From Antarctobacter aquimaris (GTDB taxonomy: Bacteria > Pseudomonadota > Alphaproteobacteria > Rhodobacterales > Rhodobacteraceae), in the NCBI RefSeq assembly GCF_900184945.1, contig NZ_FXYF01000010.1, forward strand, positions 62,001 through 126,000: a stretch of 64,000 bases of DNA, given 5' to 3'. Under the pieces are notes generated by a model that saw only the letters and a program-made list of their open reading frames with translations, searched no databases and had not been told where the DNA came from. How positions within the stretch are numbered: the first letter of the stretch is position 1; the number at the start of each line of letters is the position of its first letter. Shown piece after piece: positions 55,992 to 63,502 of the stretch. Position numbers and translations under genes: made by a program.

Positions 55992-56633
55992 ATGGAATTC
56001 GCCCGCCCGCTGCCCGCCTATCTCGTGACCCGCTATCACGGATGGAAGGCAACCACCTACGCGGAGAACTGCGCCTGGTATCGTCGCCTGGCGGACGAGG
56101 GGCAGCACCCGCGCGCCATGGTCATCTCGTGCTGCGATTCGCGGGTGCATGTCACCTCGATCTTTGGCGCCGACCAGGGCGAGTTCTTCATCCATCGCAA
56201 CATCGCCAACCTGGTGCCCACCTACGAACCCGACGGGCTGCACCACGGCACCTCGGCAGCTGTGGAATACGCCGTCTCGGCGCTGAAGGTGGCGCATGTG
56301 ATCGTGCTGGGCCATTCCAACTGCGGCGGCGTGCAGGGCTGCCTCGACATGTGCGAGGGCCGCGCGCCCGAGCTGGAAGAGACCTCTTCCTTTGTCGGCC
56401 GCTGGATGGACATCCTGCGGCCGGGTTACGAGGCCGTGAAGGGCGAGGCGGACATGTCCCGGGCGCTGGAGAAAGAAGCGGTCGCCGTGTCCCTGCGCAA
56501 CCTGATGACCTTTCCCTTCGTGCGCAGCGCCGTGGACTCGGGCAAGCTGTCGCTGCACGGGCTCTGGACTGACATCGGCGAGGGCGGCTTGCAGCATCTT
56601 GACGGGAAGACCGGGCAGTTCGTGCCGATCTGA
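55992..56633 (+). CDS. Beta-class carbonic anhydrase
   Basis: A 213-residue beta-carbonic anhydrase (CO2/bicarbonate interconversion). Zinc ligands are Cys48 (ISCCDSRVHVTS, with Asp49-Arg51), His108 and Cys111 (VLGHSNCGGVQG). The ATG at 55992 follows ACGGAGGCTCTG, and an upstream in-frame ATG lacks such a site. A decayed PII-like gene lies directly downstream; in several bacteria PII-like proteins are linked to bicarbonate handling. Confidence 0.95.
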   Translation: MEFARPLPAYLVTRYHGWKATTYAENCAWYRRLADEGQHPRAMVISCCDSRVHVTSIFGADQGEFFIHRNIANLVPTYEPDGLHHGTSAAVEYAVSALKVAHVIVLGHSNCGGVQGCLDMCEGRAPELEETSSFVGRWMDILRPGYEAVKGEADMSRALEKEAVAVSLRNLMTFPFVRSAVDSGKLSLHGLWTDIGEGGLQHLDGKTGQFVPI

Positions 56634-56950
56634 GGCCCGGCTGGCCAGGCGGCCGCACCGCCCGCGCCACGCATTGACCGGGCACTGACTCGCGGCAGCG
56701 CAGGCACGGGGCGACACGCGCCGAGGTCACCGGCTGGTCGGTCCTGCCGGTGCTCGGATCCGGCAAGTCCGGGGAGGGGAGTCGGGAGGGTCAGGTCAGC
56801 CGTGGCACCGGGCTGATCCAGGTGATCCGCATCATCCGGCCGGAAAAGCCCGATCCGCTGCTTGACCAGGTCTTTGCCATGGTCGAGCGGCACATCGGCG
56901 TGGGCTGTGTCAGCGATTGCGAGGTTCTGCGCGCCGAACATTTCCAGGCG
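56634..56950 (+). pseudogene. Decayed PII-like (CPII/SbtB-type) protein gene
   Basis: One frame (about 56678 to 57010) reads RAEVTGWSVLPVLGSGKSGE, then REGQVSRGTGLIQVIRIIRP and QVFAMVERHIGVGCVSDCEV. This resembles the last two thirds of a PII-like protein: T-loop-like segment, then the terminal strand of the ferredoxin-like fold. There is no start codon in this frame; a stop (TGA at 56675) precedes it. The expected N-terminal helix reads in another frame (LAAAQARGDTR), implying a frameshift near 56718. The usual stop after AEHF is also lost. Therefore it is best called a relic. Such genes often follow carbonic anhydrase or bicarbonate transporter genes. Confidence 0.55.
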
Positions 56951-57305
56951 TGGGTGCAGGGGTGGTCGATTCGACCAGTTCGCCCGCCTCTCCGGTGCGG
57001 CTGGCCTTGACGCAGGGCCGGCCGAGCCGTTCTGCCAGCCGGGCCAGCGGCACGCCAAGGTCGCTGCCCGTGCACATGCCTTCGCCCGTGTCATCCAGGA
57101 TCACCAGGTGGCCAAGGCGAAAGGTCAGCCGAAACCCCTTGCGCGCCAGGTCTTCGGACAGCTGGGTCCAGCTGAGCGCGCGTTCCAGCACCGGTGTCAG
57201 AAAGAGCCTCAGTAGCGCCATGGCCTCGCTGTCGAGTGGCCTGGGAAGACCGGCAGTTCGCGGAGCGTTGGGCCAGTTGGCCCGGGGAGTGGCCGTTCGA
57301 AGCAT
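56910..57305 (-). CDS. Hypothetical protein sharing a domain with its divergent neighbour
   Basis: A 131-residue protein. The core (about residues 38-100), LERALSWTQLSEDLARKGFR then LTFRLGHLVILDDTGEGMCT and SDLGVPLARLAERLGRPCVK, matches in pattern the neighbouring product at 57438 and recalls a small domain in C-termini of relaxase-type proteins. The ATG at 57305 has AAGGA 7 bases upstream. The last 20 residues (TTPAPTPGNVRRAEPRNR) overlap the PII relic and look random. Function unknown. Confidence 0.6.
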   Translation of the reverse strand: MLRTATPRANWPNAPRTAGLPRPLDSEAMALLRLFLTPVLERALSWTQLSEDLARKGFRLTFRLGHLVILDDTGEGMCTGSDLGVPLARLAERLGRPCVKASRTGEAGELVESTTPAPTPGNVRRAEPRNR

Positions 57306-57437
57306 CGCCTTGTCCTTGGCTATCCGGTCAGGGTCGCAGGGGAATGCGGCATAAATGGGGCAATTGCGTGACCCTCTCCCAGGTTTCGATGCGAAATGGA
57401 AACCGCGTCTTAACCTTGCGTGCGGCAAGGTAAGGAC

Positions 57438-57941
57438 ATGGAACAGGTCGCACTCACGGTTCACATCCCCCGGACGCTGCACGCCGCGGCAGAGCGGGTA
57501 TCGCGTCAGCGGGGGCAGACGCTGGATCGCTTCCTGGCCCAGGCGCTGGCGCGCGGGGTCTTGCGCAATGCGGCGGACGAACCGGCGGACAGGGACACCG
57601 GACCGGGGGCAGGATCGGACAGCACAGACGGACAGGCCGCGCTGGCGCGGTTGCGAGGCGATCTGGAACAGGATTTCGCCCGGGCGCGCAGCTGGCCCGA
57701 ATTGCAGGGTCGGCTCTTGGTCAAGGGATACCGGCTGCGCGAATGCGGCGGCGCGCTGTCGGTGCACCGCCATCCCGACGACACGCGGCTGTGCCCGCTG
57801 GAGTCGCTGGGGATCACGTCCGCAACGCTGGCCATGCGGTTCTGCCGCCCCTTCCCGCCGCCCATCGGCATGTGGGAGCAATCCCCCTTCACTGCAGGGG
57901 AACGGGGCGGGATCGACGCAGCTTTGCAGGCAATCGGTTAG
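57438..57941 (+). CDS. Ribbon-helix-helix-like protein with the shared domain
   Basis: A 167-residue protein. Residues about 1-40 (VALTVHIPRTLHAAAERVSR, then QRGQTLDRFLAQALARGVL) look like a ribbon-helix-helix DNA-binding unit. Residues about 75-135 (DFARARSWPELQGRLLVKGY, RLRECGGALSVHRH, LGITSATLAMRFCRPF) match the domain of the gene at 56910. The ATG at 57438 follows AAGGTAAGGAC. Divergent from its neighbour with a 132-bp gap. Together the pair could be a mobilisation-derived or regulatory unit; function unknown. Confidence 0.6.
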   Translation: MEQVALTVHIPRTLHAAAERVSRQRGQTLDRFLAQALARGVLRNAADEPADRDTGPGAGSDSTDGQAALARLRGDLEQDFARARSWPELQGRLLVKGYRLRECGGALSVHRHPDDTRLCPLESLGITSATLAMRFCRPFPPPIGMWEQSPFTAGERGGIDAALQAIG

Positions 57942-58022
57942 GATGGAGGCAGGCAAGAACGGGCAGCTTGTCAACGAAACGGACCCGCACTCAGGAGCGC
58001 GGGTCCGTCACTTGCTTTCCGT

Positions 58023-58268
58023 CCCGGGGCTTTGCCCGAGATCTGACCACAGCGTCCACTGGACGCCGCGCCCGCACCTGTGGCGCTGGTCCGCCAGATG
58101 CCTTCGGCCCGGGGCTCCGCCCGTGACCTGGCCAAGCCGTCCACTGGACGCCTTGCCCGCGCCTGCGGCGCGGGTCCGCCAGATGCCTTCGGCCCGGGGC
58201 TCCGCCCGTGACCTGGCCAAGCCGTCCACTGGACGCCTTGCCCGCGCCTGCGGCGCGGGTCCGCCAGG
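58023..58268. repeat. 85-bp tandem repeat, about 2.9 copies
   Basis: Units begin at 58023, 58108 and 58193 with CCCGGGGCT. Copies two and three are nearly identical; the first is diverged and the last ends after about 76 bp, at the asd stop codon. Each unit contains the palindrome CGTCCACTGGACG (58053-58065, 58138-58150, 58223-58235) and GC-rich arms. The palindrome also occurs at 15301-15317. This array fills the 327-bp gap after the RHH-like gene, with no coding frame supported. Confidence 0.92.
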
Positions 58269-59291
58269 TCACCCCTTCTTAAGCGCCTTCTGGCCGAGGA
58301 CTTCTGCGATCTGAACAGCGTTCAGCGCCGCGCCCTTGCGCAGGTTGTCCGACACGCACCACAGGTTCAGACCGTTGTCGATGGTCGAATCCTGGCGGAT
58401 GCGGCTGATGAAGGTGGCGAAATCGCCGACGCATTCCTTGGGCGTGACGTAGCCGCCGTTCTCGCGCTTGTCGATCACCATGATCCCCGGCGCCTCGCGC
58501 AGGATGTCACGCGCCTCGTCCTCGTCGAGGAATTCCTCGAACTCGATGTTGATCGCCTCGGAGTGGCCGACAAAGACCGGCACGCGCACGCAGGTCGCGG
58601 TCAGCTTGATCTTGGGATCGAGGATCTTCTTGGTCTCCGCCACCATCTTCCACTCTTCCTTGGTGGAGCCGTCCTCCATGAAGACGTCGATGTGCGGGAT
58701 CACGTTGAAGGCGATTTCCTTGGTGAACTTCTTCGGCGGCACGTCGGCCGTGGGATTGTAGACCGCCTTGGTCTGGTCCCAGAGCTCGTCCATGCCTTCC
58801 TTGCCGGCGCCCGACACCGACTGGTAGGTCGACACGACCACCCGCTTGATCCGGGCGCGGTCGTGCAGCGGCTTCAGCGCCACCACCATCTGCGCGGTCG
58901 AGCAGTTGGGATTGGCGATGATGTTCTTCTTCTTGTAGCCCAGCACCGCGTCGGCGTTCACCTCGGGCACCACCAGCGGAACGTCCGGGTCGTAGCGGTA
59001 GAGCGACGAGTTGTCGATCACCACGCAGCCCGCCGCGGCGGCCTTGGGTGCGAATTCCTTGGTCGGACCGGAGCCCACCGCGAACAGCGCGATGTCCCAG
59101 CCGGCAAAGTCGAAAGTGGCCAGGTCCTGGGTCTTGAGGGTCCTGTCGCCAAAGCTGACTTCGGTGCCGAGCGATTTTCGCGAAGCAAGCACGGCGATCT
59201 CGTCGACGGGGAATTCCCGCTCGGCGAGGATGTTCAGCATTTCACGGCCCACGTTGCCCGTGGCGCCCGCAACGACAATACGGTAGCCCAT
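58269..59291 (-). CDS. asd: Aspartate-semialdehyde dehydrogenase
   Basis: The 340-residue enzyme of the aspartate pathway that supplies lysine, threonine, methionine and diaminopimelate. N-terminal VVAGATGNVGREML (NADP), catalytic Cys130 in IANPNCSTAQ, and the mid-chain TYQSVSGAGKEGMDEL and RVPVFVGHSEAINIEF. Full length, from the ATG at 59291. Its stop abuts the 85-bp repeat array. dapD lies at the end of this window, 4.2 kb away. Confidence 0.97.
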   Translation of the reverse strand: MGYRIVVAGATGNVGREMLNILAEREFPVDEIAVLASRKSLGTEVSFGDRTLKTQDLATFDFAGWDIALFAVGSGPTKEFAPKAAAAGCVVIDNSSLYRYDPDVPLVVPEVNADAVLGYKKKNIIANPNCSTAQMVVALKPLHDRARIKRVVVSTYQSVSGAGKEGMDELWDQTKAVYNPTADVPPKKFTKEIAFNVIPHIDVFMEDGSTKEEWKMVAETKKILDPKIKLTATCVRVPVFVGHSEAINIEFEEFLDEDEARDILREAPGIMVIDKRENGGYVTPKECVGDFATFISRIRQDSTIDNGLNLWCVSDNLRKGAALNAVQIAEVLGQKALKKG

Positions 59292-59657
59292 CTGGCCCTC
59301 CTATCGGTTCAAGTGACCCGCCGGCGCGACAGGCGCGCCATGTGGGCTGGCGCGCTACATATCGCAGGTGCAGCATCGGTGAAAGCCCCGATTCGGTGGC
59401 ACTCTGCCGCGCCCCGCGGCGATTGCCCGTCCACAAGGCGCCCATTCGATGAATCATGCGGCAGCGGAAAGCGGAATTTTTCCGCTTGTGCTCGCAACCG
59501 CAGAAACAAGCAGCTTGCCTGAGACAGGGTCGTTACCCTAAGGATGAATTGTCCGTTACCGAATTCGCCTTTAGACGGCCCTGCCCGGCAAAGGGCGAAA
59601 GATAAGAAAACGTCACGTGGCGACGGCCTTGGATTGTCTGCGAGGGGCAAGGCAGAA
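59292..59657. other. Intergenic region between asd and the nucleotide-sugar dehydratase
   Basis: A 366-bp gap between divergently oriented genes, so it should hold both promoters. A hairpin AAGCGGAATTTTTCCGCTT lies at 59469-59487. An ATG at 59544 opens an in-frame extension of the next gene, but AAGG directly abuts it and the first 38 codons do not resemble the family. A TTGCCT, 17 bp, CTAAGG pair occurs at about 59515-59543 and is only suggestive. Confidence 0.45.
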
Positions 59658-61529
59658 ATGTTCTTTACGATCGTCACGGCATTGTCCCGGGCACAAAAGC
59701 AGGCGCTCTTCATCCTCATGGACGCCTTTGTCGTGCCGCTGGCCATGCTGTGCGCGCTTGTCCTGGCCGCCGCGGCCGAAGCGAACATCGCCACCCTGTC
59801 GTCCGTCGTTCCGATGCTGGTCGTGCTGACCGCAGTCGCTGTCTTTCTGGGCTGGTGGCTGGGTCTGACCCGCATGACGCTGAACGCCTACGAGATGCGC
59901 GGCGTGACCCGCACCGGCACCTATGCCGCGGCGCTCGGCCTGCTGGCGCTTGCGCTGAACACGGTGCTGGGGCTGGGCCTGACGACCGGCGTTTTCGTGA
60001 TCTTCACCCTCTTGATGCTGGTCATGTCGGCCACCTGGCGGATCCTGTTGCGGCACATCACCTTGCAGGTGTACCGCCACGGCAAGGACCGCAAGCGCGT
60101 GCTGATCTACGGCGCCGGCCAGACCGGCCAGCAGCTTGTCGCGGCGCTGCGCCACGACGAGGCGGTCATTCCCATCGCCTTCATCGACGACAACCCCACG
60201 CTGCAAAGCCTGATGGTCGCCGGCCTGCGGGTCCATGCGCCCTCCAGCGTCGAAAAGATCGTCGAGCAGAAGGGGATCGACCGCATCATCCTGGCGATGC
60301 CCTCCATCAGCCAGCCCGCGCTGGCCCGCATCGCGCACAAGCTGCGTCACCTCGGCTGCGAGATCCACGCCCTGCCCTCGTTTGCCGCGCTGGTCGGCGA
60401 AGGCGAGATGCGCAAGCAGGTCACCCCGGTCTCGATCCTCGACCTGCTCGGCCGCAACCGGCTGGAAAGCGAATTGCCGGGCGTGAGCCACGTCTATTCC
60501 GGCCGCCGCATCCTTGTCTCCGGCGCGGGCGGCTCCATCGGCTCGGAACTCTGCCGCCAGCTGGTCGCGTGCAAGCCGGCCTGCGTGGTCCTCGTGGATC
60601 ACTCGGAACTGGCGCTCTACAGCATCGACAAGGAACTGCGCGACATCAGCGACGGCATGACCATCGTTCCGGTGCTGGCCTCCGTGCTGGACGAAAAGCT
60701 GATGCGCGACGTCCTGATCACCCACGACATCGACGTGGTGCTGCACGCCGCCGCCTACAAGCACCTGCCGCTGGTCGAACAGAACGTGCTGACCGGGCTG
60801 CGCAACAACGTGTTGGGCACCAAGGTGCTGGCCGACGCGGCGCGCGCGGCGGGTGTCGACCGCTTCATCCTGGTGTCCACCGACAAGGCCGTGCGCCCGA
60901 CCAACGTGATGGGCGCGTCCAAGCGGCTGGCCGAACTGGTGGTGCAGGACCTCGCGGCCCGCACCCCCGGCACGCGGTTTTCCATGGTGCGTTTCGGCAA
61001 CGTGCTGGGATCCTCCGGATCGGTCATCCCGCTGTTCGAGGAACAGATCGCCCGGGGCGGCCCGGTGACCCTTACCGACCCCAACGTCACCCGCTACTTC
61101 ATGACCATTTCCGAAGCGGCGCGCCTGGTCCTGCTGGCCGGGTCCTTTGCCCGGGGCGGCGATGTCTTCGTTCTGGATATGGGCGAGCCGGTGCCAATCC
61201 GCCGCCTCGCCCGCCAGATGATCGAAGGCGCCGGGTTCAGCGTCCGGGACGAGGCCAACCCCGCCGGCGACATCGAGATCGAGATCACCGGCCTGCGCCC
61301 CGGCGAGAAGCTGCACGAAGAGCTGCTGATCTCTGCCGACATGCTGACCACGCCGCACAACAAGATCCTGCGCGCGCAGGAAAGCTTTCTGTCCGAGTTC
61401 GAGATTGCCACCGCGCTCAAGGAACTGCGCGGCGCCATCGACCAGCACGACGAAGGCGCCGCCCGCGCGGTGATCGCCCGCTGGGTCGAGCAGGCGGTTC
61501 TGGGCGAGACCGCCCAGCAGCAACGCTGA
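59658..61529 (+). CDS. Membrane-bound UDP-sugar 4,6-dehydratase (PglF/CapD/FlaA1-like)
   Basis: A 623-residue polysaccharide-biosynthesis protein. Four membrane helices lie in about residues 10-130, then a Rossmann/CoA-binding-like domain (KRVLIYGAGQTGQQLVAAL near 150), then the SDR catalytic domain (ILVSGAGGSIGSELCRQL near 295). The active site lies in ILVSTDKAVRPTNVMGASKR, with Thr-Asp-Lys and a Met in place of Tyr as in this class. The ATG at 59658 is used because it opens a normal cytoplasmic N-terminus. No glycan genes are linked here, so the sugar is unknown. Confidence 0.9.
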   Translation: MFFTIVTALSRAQKQALFILMDAFVVPLAMLCALVLAAAAEANIATLSSVVPMLVVLTAVAVFLGWWLGLTRMTLNAYEMRGVTRTGTYAAALGLLALALNTVLGLGLTTGVFVIFTLLMLVMSATWRILLRHITLQVYRHGKDRKRVLIYGAGQTGQQLVAALRHDEAVIPIAFIDDNPTLQSLMVAGLRVHAPSSVEKIVEQKGIDRIILAMPSISQPALARIAHKLRHLGCEIHALPSFAALVGEGEMRKQVTPVSILDLLGRNRLESELPGVSHVYSGRRILVSGAGGSIGSELCRQLVACKPACVVLVDHSELALYSIDKELRDISDGMTIVPVLASVLDEKLMRDVLITHDIDVVLHAAAYKHLPLVEQNVLTGLRNNVLGTKVLADAARAAGVDRFILVSTDKAVRPTNVMGASKRLAELVVQDLAARTPGTRFSMVRFGNVLGSSGSVIPLFEEQIARGGPVTLTDPNVTRYFMTISEAARLVLLAGSFARGGDVFVLDMGEPVPIRRLARQMIEGAGFSVRDEANPAGDIEIEITGLRPGEKLHEELLISADMLTTPHNKILRAQESFLSEFEIATALKELRGAIDQHDEGAARAVIARWVEQAVLGETAQQQR

Positions 61530-61544
61530 CGCCAACCCCGGGGG

Positions 61545-62387
61545 TTAGCGGTCCGGTATCGCGCTGCGCGCCTCGGACGGACCCCAGTTTTCGACAATCT
61601 CCGCCGCTTCCTGCGCGTTCTCGACGTAGTGGAACAGGTCCAGGTCCTCGCGGCTGATGGTGCCGGCATCGGCCAGCGCCTCCCAGTTGATGATCCGCTC
61701 CCAGAAGTCCCGCCCGAACAGCAGCATCGGCACCCGATGCATGCGGCCGGTCTGGATCAGGGTCAGCGTCTCGAACAGCTCGTCCAGCGTGCCGAAACCG
61801 CCCGGGAAGACACAGATCGCCCGCGCGCGCATCAGGAAGTGCATCTTGCGGATGGCGAAGTAGTGAAAGTTGAACGCCAGTTCGGGCGTCACGTAGGGGT
61901 TGGGCGCCTGTTCGTGCGGCAGCACGATGTTCAGGCCGATCGACACGCCGCCCTCTTGCTGTGCGCCCAGGTTGCCGGCCTCCATCACGCCGGGGCCGCC
62001 GCCGGTCACCACCACGAAATCGCGGTTGCCGCTGGCCTTGGACTTGCGCGTCATCAGGCGGGCAAAGTCGCGCGCCTCGTCGTAGAAACGCGACAGCTCG
62101 GCCAGGGTCTTGGTCCGCGCGGTGTCCTTTTCGGCCGGTGACGGGATGCGCGCGCCGCCGAACAGCACCACGGTGGAGTCGATGCCGTGTTCGTCCATCA
62201 GCATCTCGAACTTCAGCAGTTCCAGTTGCAGGCGCACCGGGCGCAGTTCCTCGCGGCCGAGGAAGTCCATGTCGGCAAAGGCAAGCCGGTAGCTGGGCGA
62301 CAGGGTCTGCGGCGTGTGCGGGATCTGTTCGGCGGTGTCGCGGTCGAGGTTGGCGTCGCGCAACGGGCTCCGGCGGTCTTCTTTCAT
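61545..62387 (-). CDS. LOG-family (cytokinin riboside monophosphate phosphoribohydrolase-like) protein
   Basis: A 280-residue protein of the TIGR00730 LOG type. Signature motifs VVTGGGPGVMEAGNLGA and CVFPGGFGTLDELFETLTL are present, with the catalytic Arg/Glu segment between. The fold hydrolyses nucleotide 5'-monophosphates to base and ribose phosphate. A long N-terminal extension (about 100 residues) precedes the catalytic core. The ATG at 62387 follows AAGGAGACGCGCC. Convergent with the dehydratase gene. Confidence 0.92.
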   Translation of the reverse strand: MKEDRRSPLRDANLDRDTAEQIPHTPQTLSPSYRLAFADMDFLGREELRPVRLQLELLKFEMLMDEHGIDSTVVLFGGARIPSPAEKDTARTKTLAELSRFYDEARDFARLMTRKSKASGNRDFVVVTGGGPGVMEAGNLGAQQEGGVSIGLNIVLPHEQAPNPYVTPELAFNFHYFAIRKMHFLMRARAICVFPGGFGTLDELFETLTLIQTGRMHRVPMLLFGRDFWERIINWEALADAGTISREDLDLFHYVENAQEAAEIVENWGPSEARSAIPDR

Positions 62388-62458
62388 GGCGCGTCTCCTT
62401 GTTCGCCTTGGCACAGGACTATAGCCTGCCACGGTGAAGCGCCAGCCAAGGAACAGAG

Positions 62459-63376
62459 ATGGACTGGAAATCCGAGATCGATTTGGCCGCCGGGCGGATT
62501 GCCGGGCACACCGTGATCACGCCGGTGATGATGTCCGACGCGCTGTGGGACCGGCCCGTGATGCTGAAGCTGGAGCAGCTCCAGCACACCGGCAGCTTCA
62601 AGGCGCGCGGGGCCTTCAACACGCTGCGCGCCGTCGTGGTGCCCGAGGGCGGCGTGGTGGCCGCCTCGGGCGGCAACCACGGCGCGGCGGTGGCCTTTGC
62701 CGCGCACAGGCTGGGCCACAAGGCGCGCATCTTTGTCCCCGAGATCGCCGGTCCGGCCAAGATCGCGCTGATCGAACGCTCCGGCGCGGACCTGACCGTG
62801 GTGCCCGGCGAATACGCCGACGCGCTGGACATGGCGCGCCGCTTTGAGGCCGAGCGCGGGGCGATGCAGGTGCATGCCTATGACGCGGCCCTGACCGTCG
62901 CCGGACAGGGCACCCTGATGCGTGAGTGGGAGGCGCAGGGGCTGGAGGCCGACACGGTGCTGATCGCCGTGGGCGGAGGTGGGCTGATCGCCGGGGCGCT
63001 GGCCTGGACGCAGGGCGCACGCCGCATCGTCGCGGTCGAGCCCGAGACCTGCGCGGCCCTGAACGCGGCGCTAATCGCCGGGGAACCGGTCGACGGCCCG
63101 GTGTCCGGCGTGGCGGCGAATGCGCTGGGCGCACGGCGGATCGGGTCGATCTGTTTCGACCTCGCCCGCGCGCAGGCCATCCCCAGCGTCACGGTGCCCG
63201 ACGCTGCCATCGTCGAGGCGCAGCGCGCGCTCTGGCAGTCTCACCGCCTGCTGGTGGAACCGGCGGGGGCCTGCGCGCTGGCCGCGTTGCGCTGCGGTGC
63301 CTACGTGCCTGAACCGGACGAACGTGTCGCCGTGCTGGTCTGCGGCGGCAACATCGCGCCCGATCCTTTGGGCTGA
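62459..63376 (+). CDS. Serine/threonine dehydratase (PLP)
   Basis: A 305-residue type II PLP enzyme. The PLP Lys is Lys48 in HTGSFKARGAFNTL; the phosphate loop is AVGGGGLIAGALAW; and ASGGNHGAAVAFAAHRLG and LVEPAGACALAALRCG are typical of threonine/serine dehydratases without an ACT domain. It is a catabolic form rather than the long IlvA. The ATG at 62459 follows AAGGAACAGAG. It precedes dapD by 126 bp, which contains a dispersed repeat tail. Confidence 0.92.
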   Translation: MDWKSEIDLAAGRIAGHTVITPVMMSDALWDRPVMLKLEQLQHTGSFKARGAFNTLRAVVVPEGGVVAASGGNHGAAVAFAAHRLGHKARIFVPEIAGPAKIALIERSGADLTVVPGEYADALDMARRFEAERGAMQVHAYDAALTVAGQGTLMREWEAQGLEADTVLIAVGGGGLIAGALAWTQGARRIVAVEPETCAALNAALIAGEPVDGPVSGVAANALGARRIGSICFDLARAQAIPSVTVPDAAIVEAQRALWQSHRLLVEPAGACALAALRCGAYVPEPDERVAVLVCGGNIAPDPLG

Positions 63377-63380
63377 GGCG

Positions 63381-63423
63381 GGCGGAACGCCTCCGGCGGG
63401 AGTATTTCGGCCAAGAAGAAACC
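63381..63423. repeat. Tail of a dispersed element before dapD
   Basis: GCCTCCGGCGGGAGTATTT, then GGCCAAGAAGAA, has the same kind of tail as the repeats at 43346, 53077 and 38521. It lies between the dehydratase stop and dapD. Confidence 0.5.
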
Positions 63424-63502
63424 CGAGGCGCGCCAAGGATTGTTCCGTGGCGGCAAGGCGGCTATAGGGCGACGGAACCGAATTCCGTGGGGAGAGGGAC
63501 GC

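Noticed and set aside
56750-57010. An intact 86-residue gene starting at GTG 56750
   Set aside because: The start falls in the middle of a PII-like domain, there is no ribosome binding site, and the upstream part of the domain is in the same frame but begins after a stop codon. A relic fits better.
58023-58268. A CRISPR array at the 85-bp repeats
   Set aside because: Units are head-to-tail with no spacers, the period is too long for repeat plus spacer of typical arrays, and no cas genes are present.
59613-61535. A 640-codon minus-strand frame opposite the nucleotide-sugar dehydratase
   Set aside because: The plus-strand protein has clear membrane helices and catalytic motifs; the minus frame is its complement without features.
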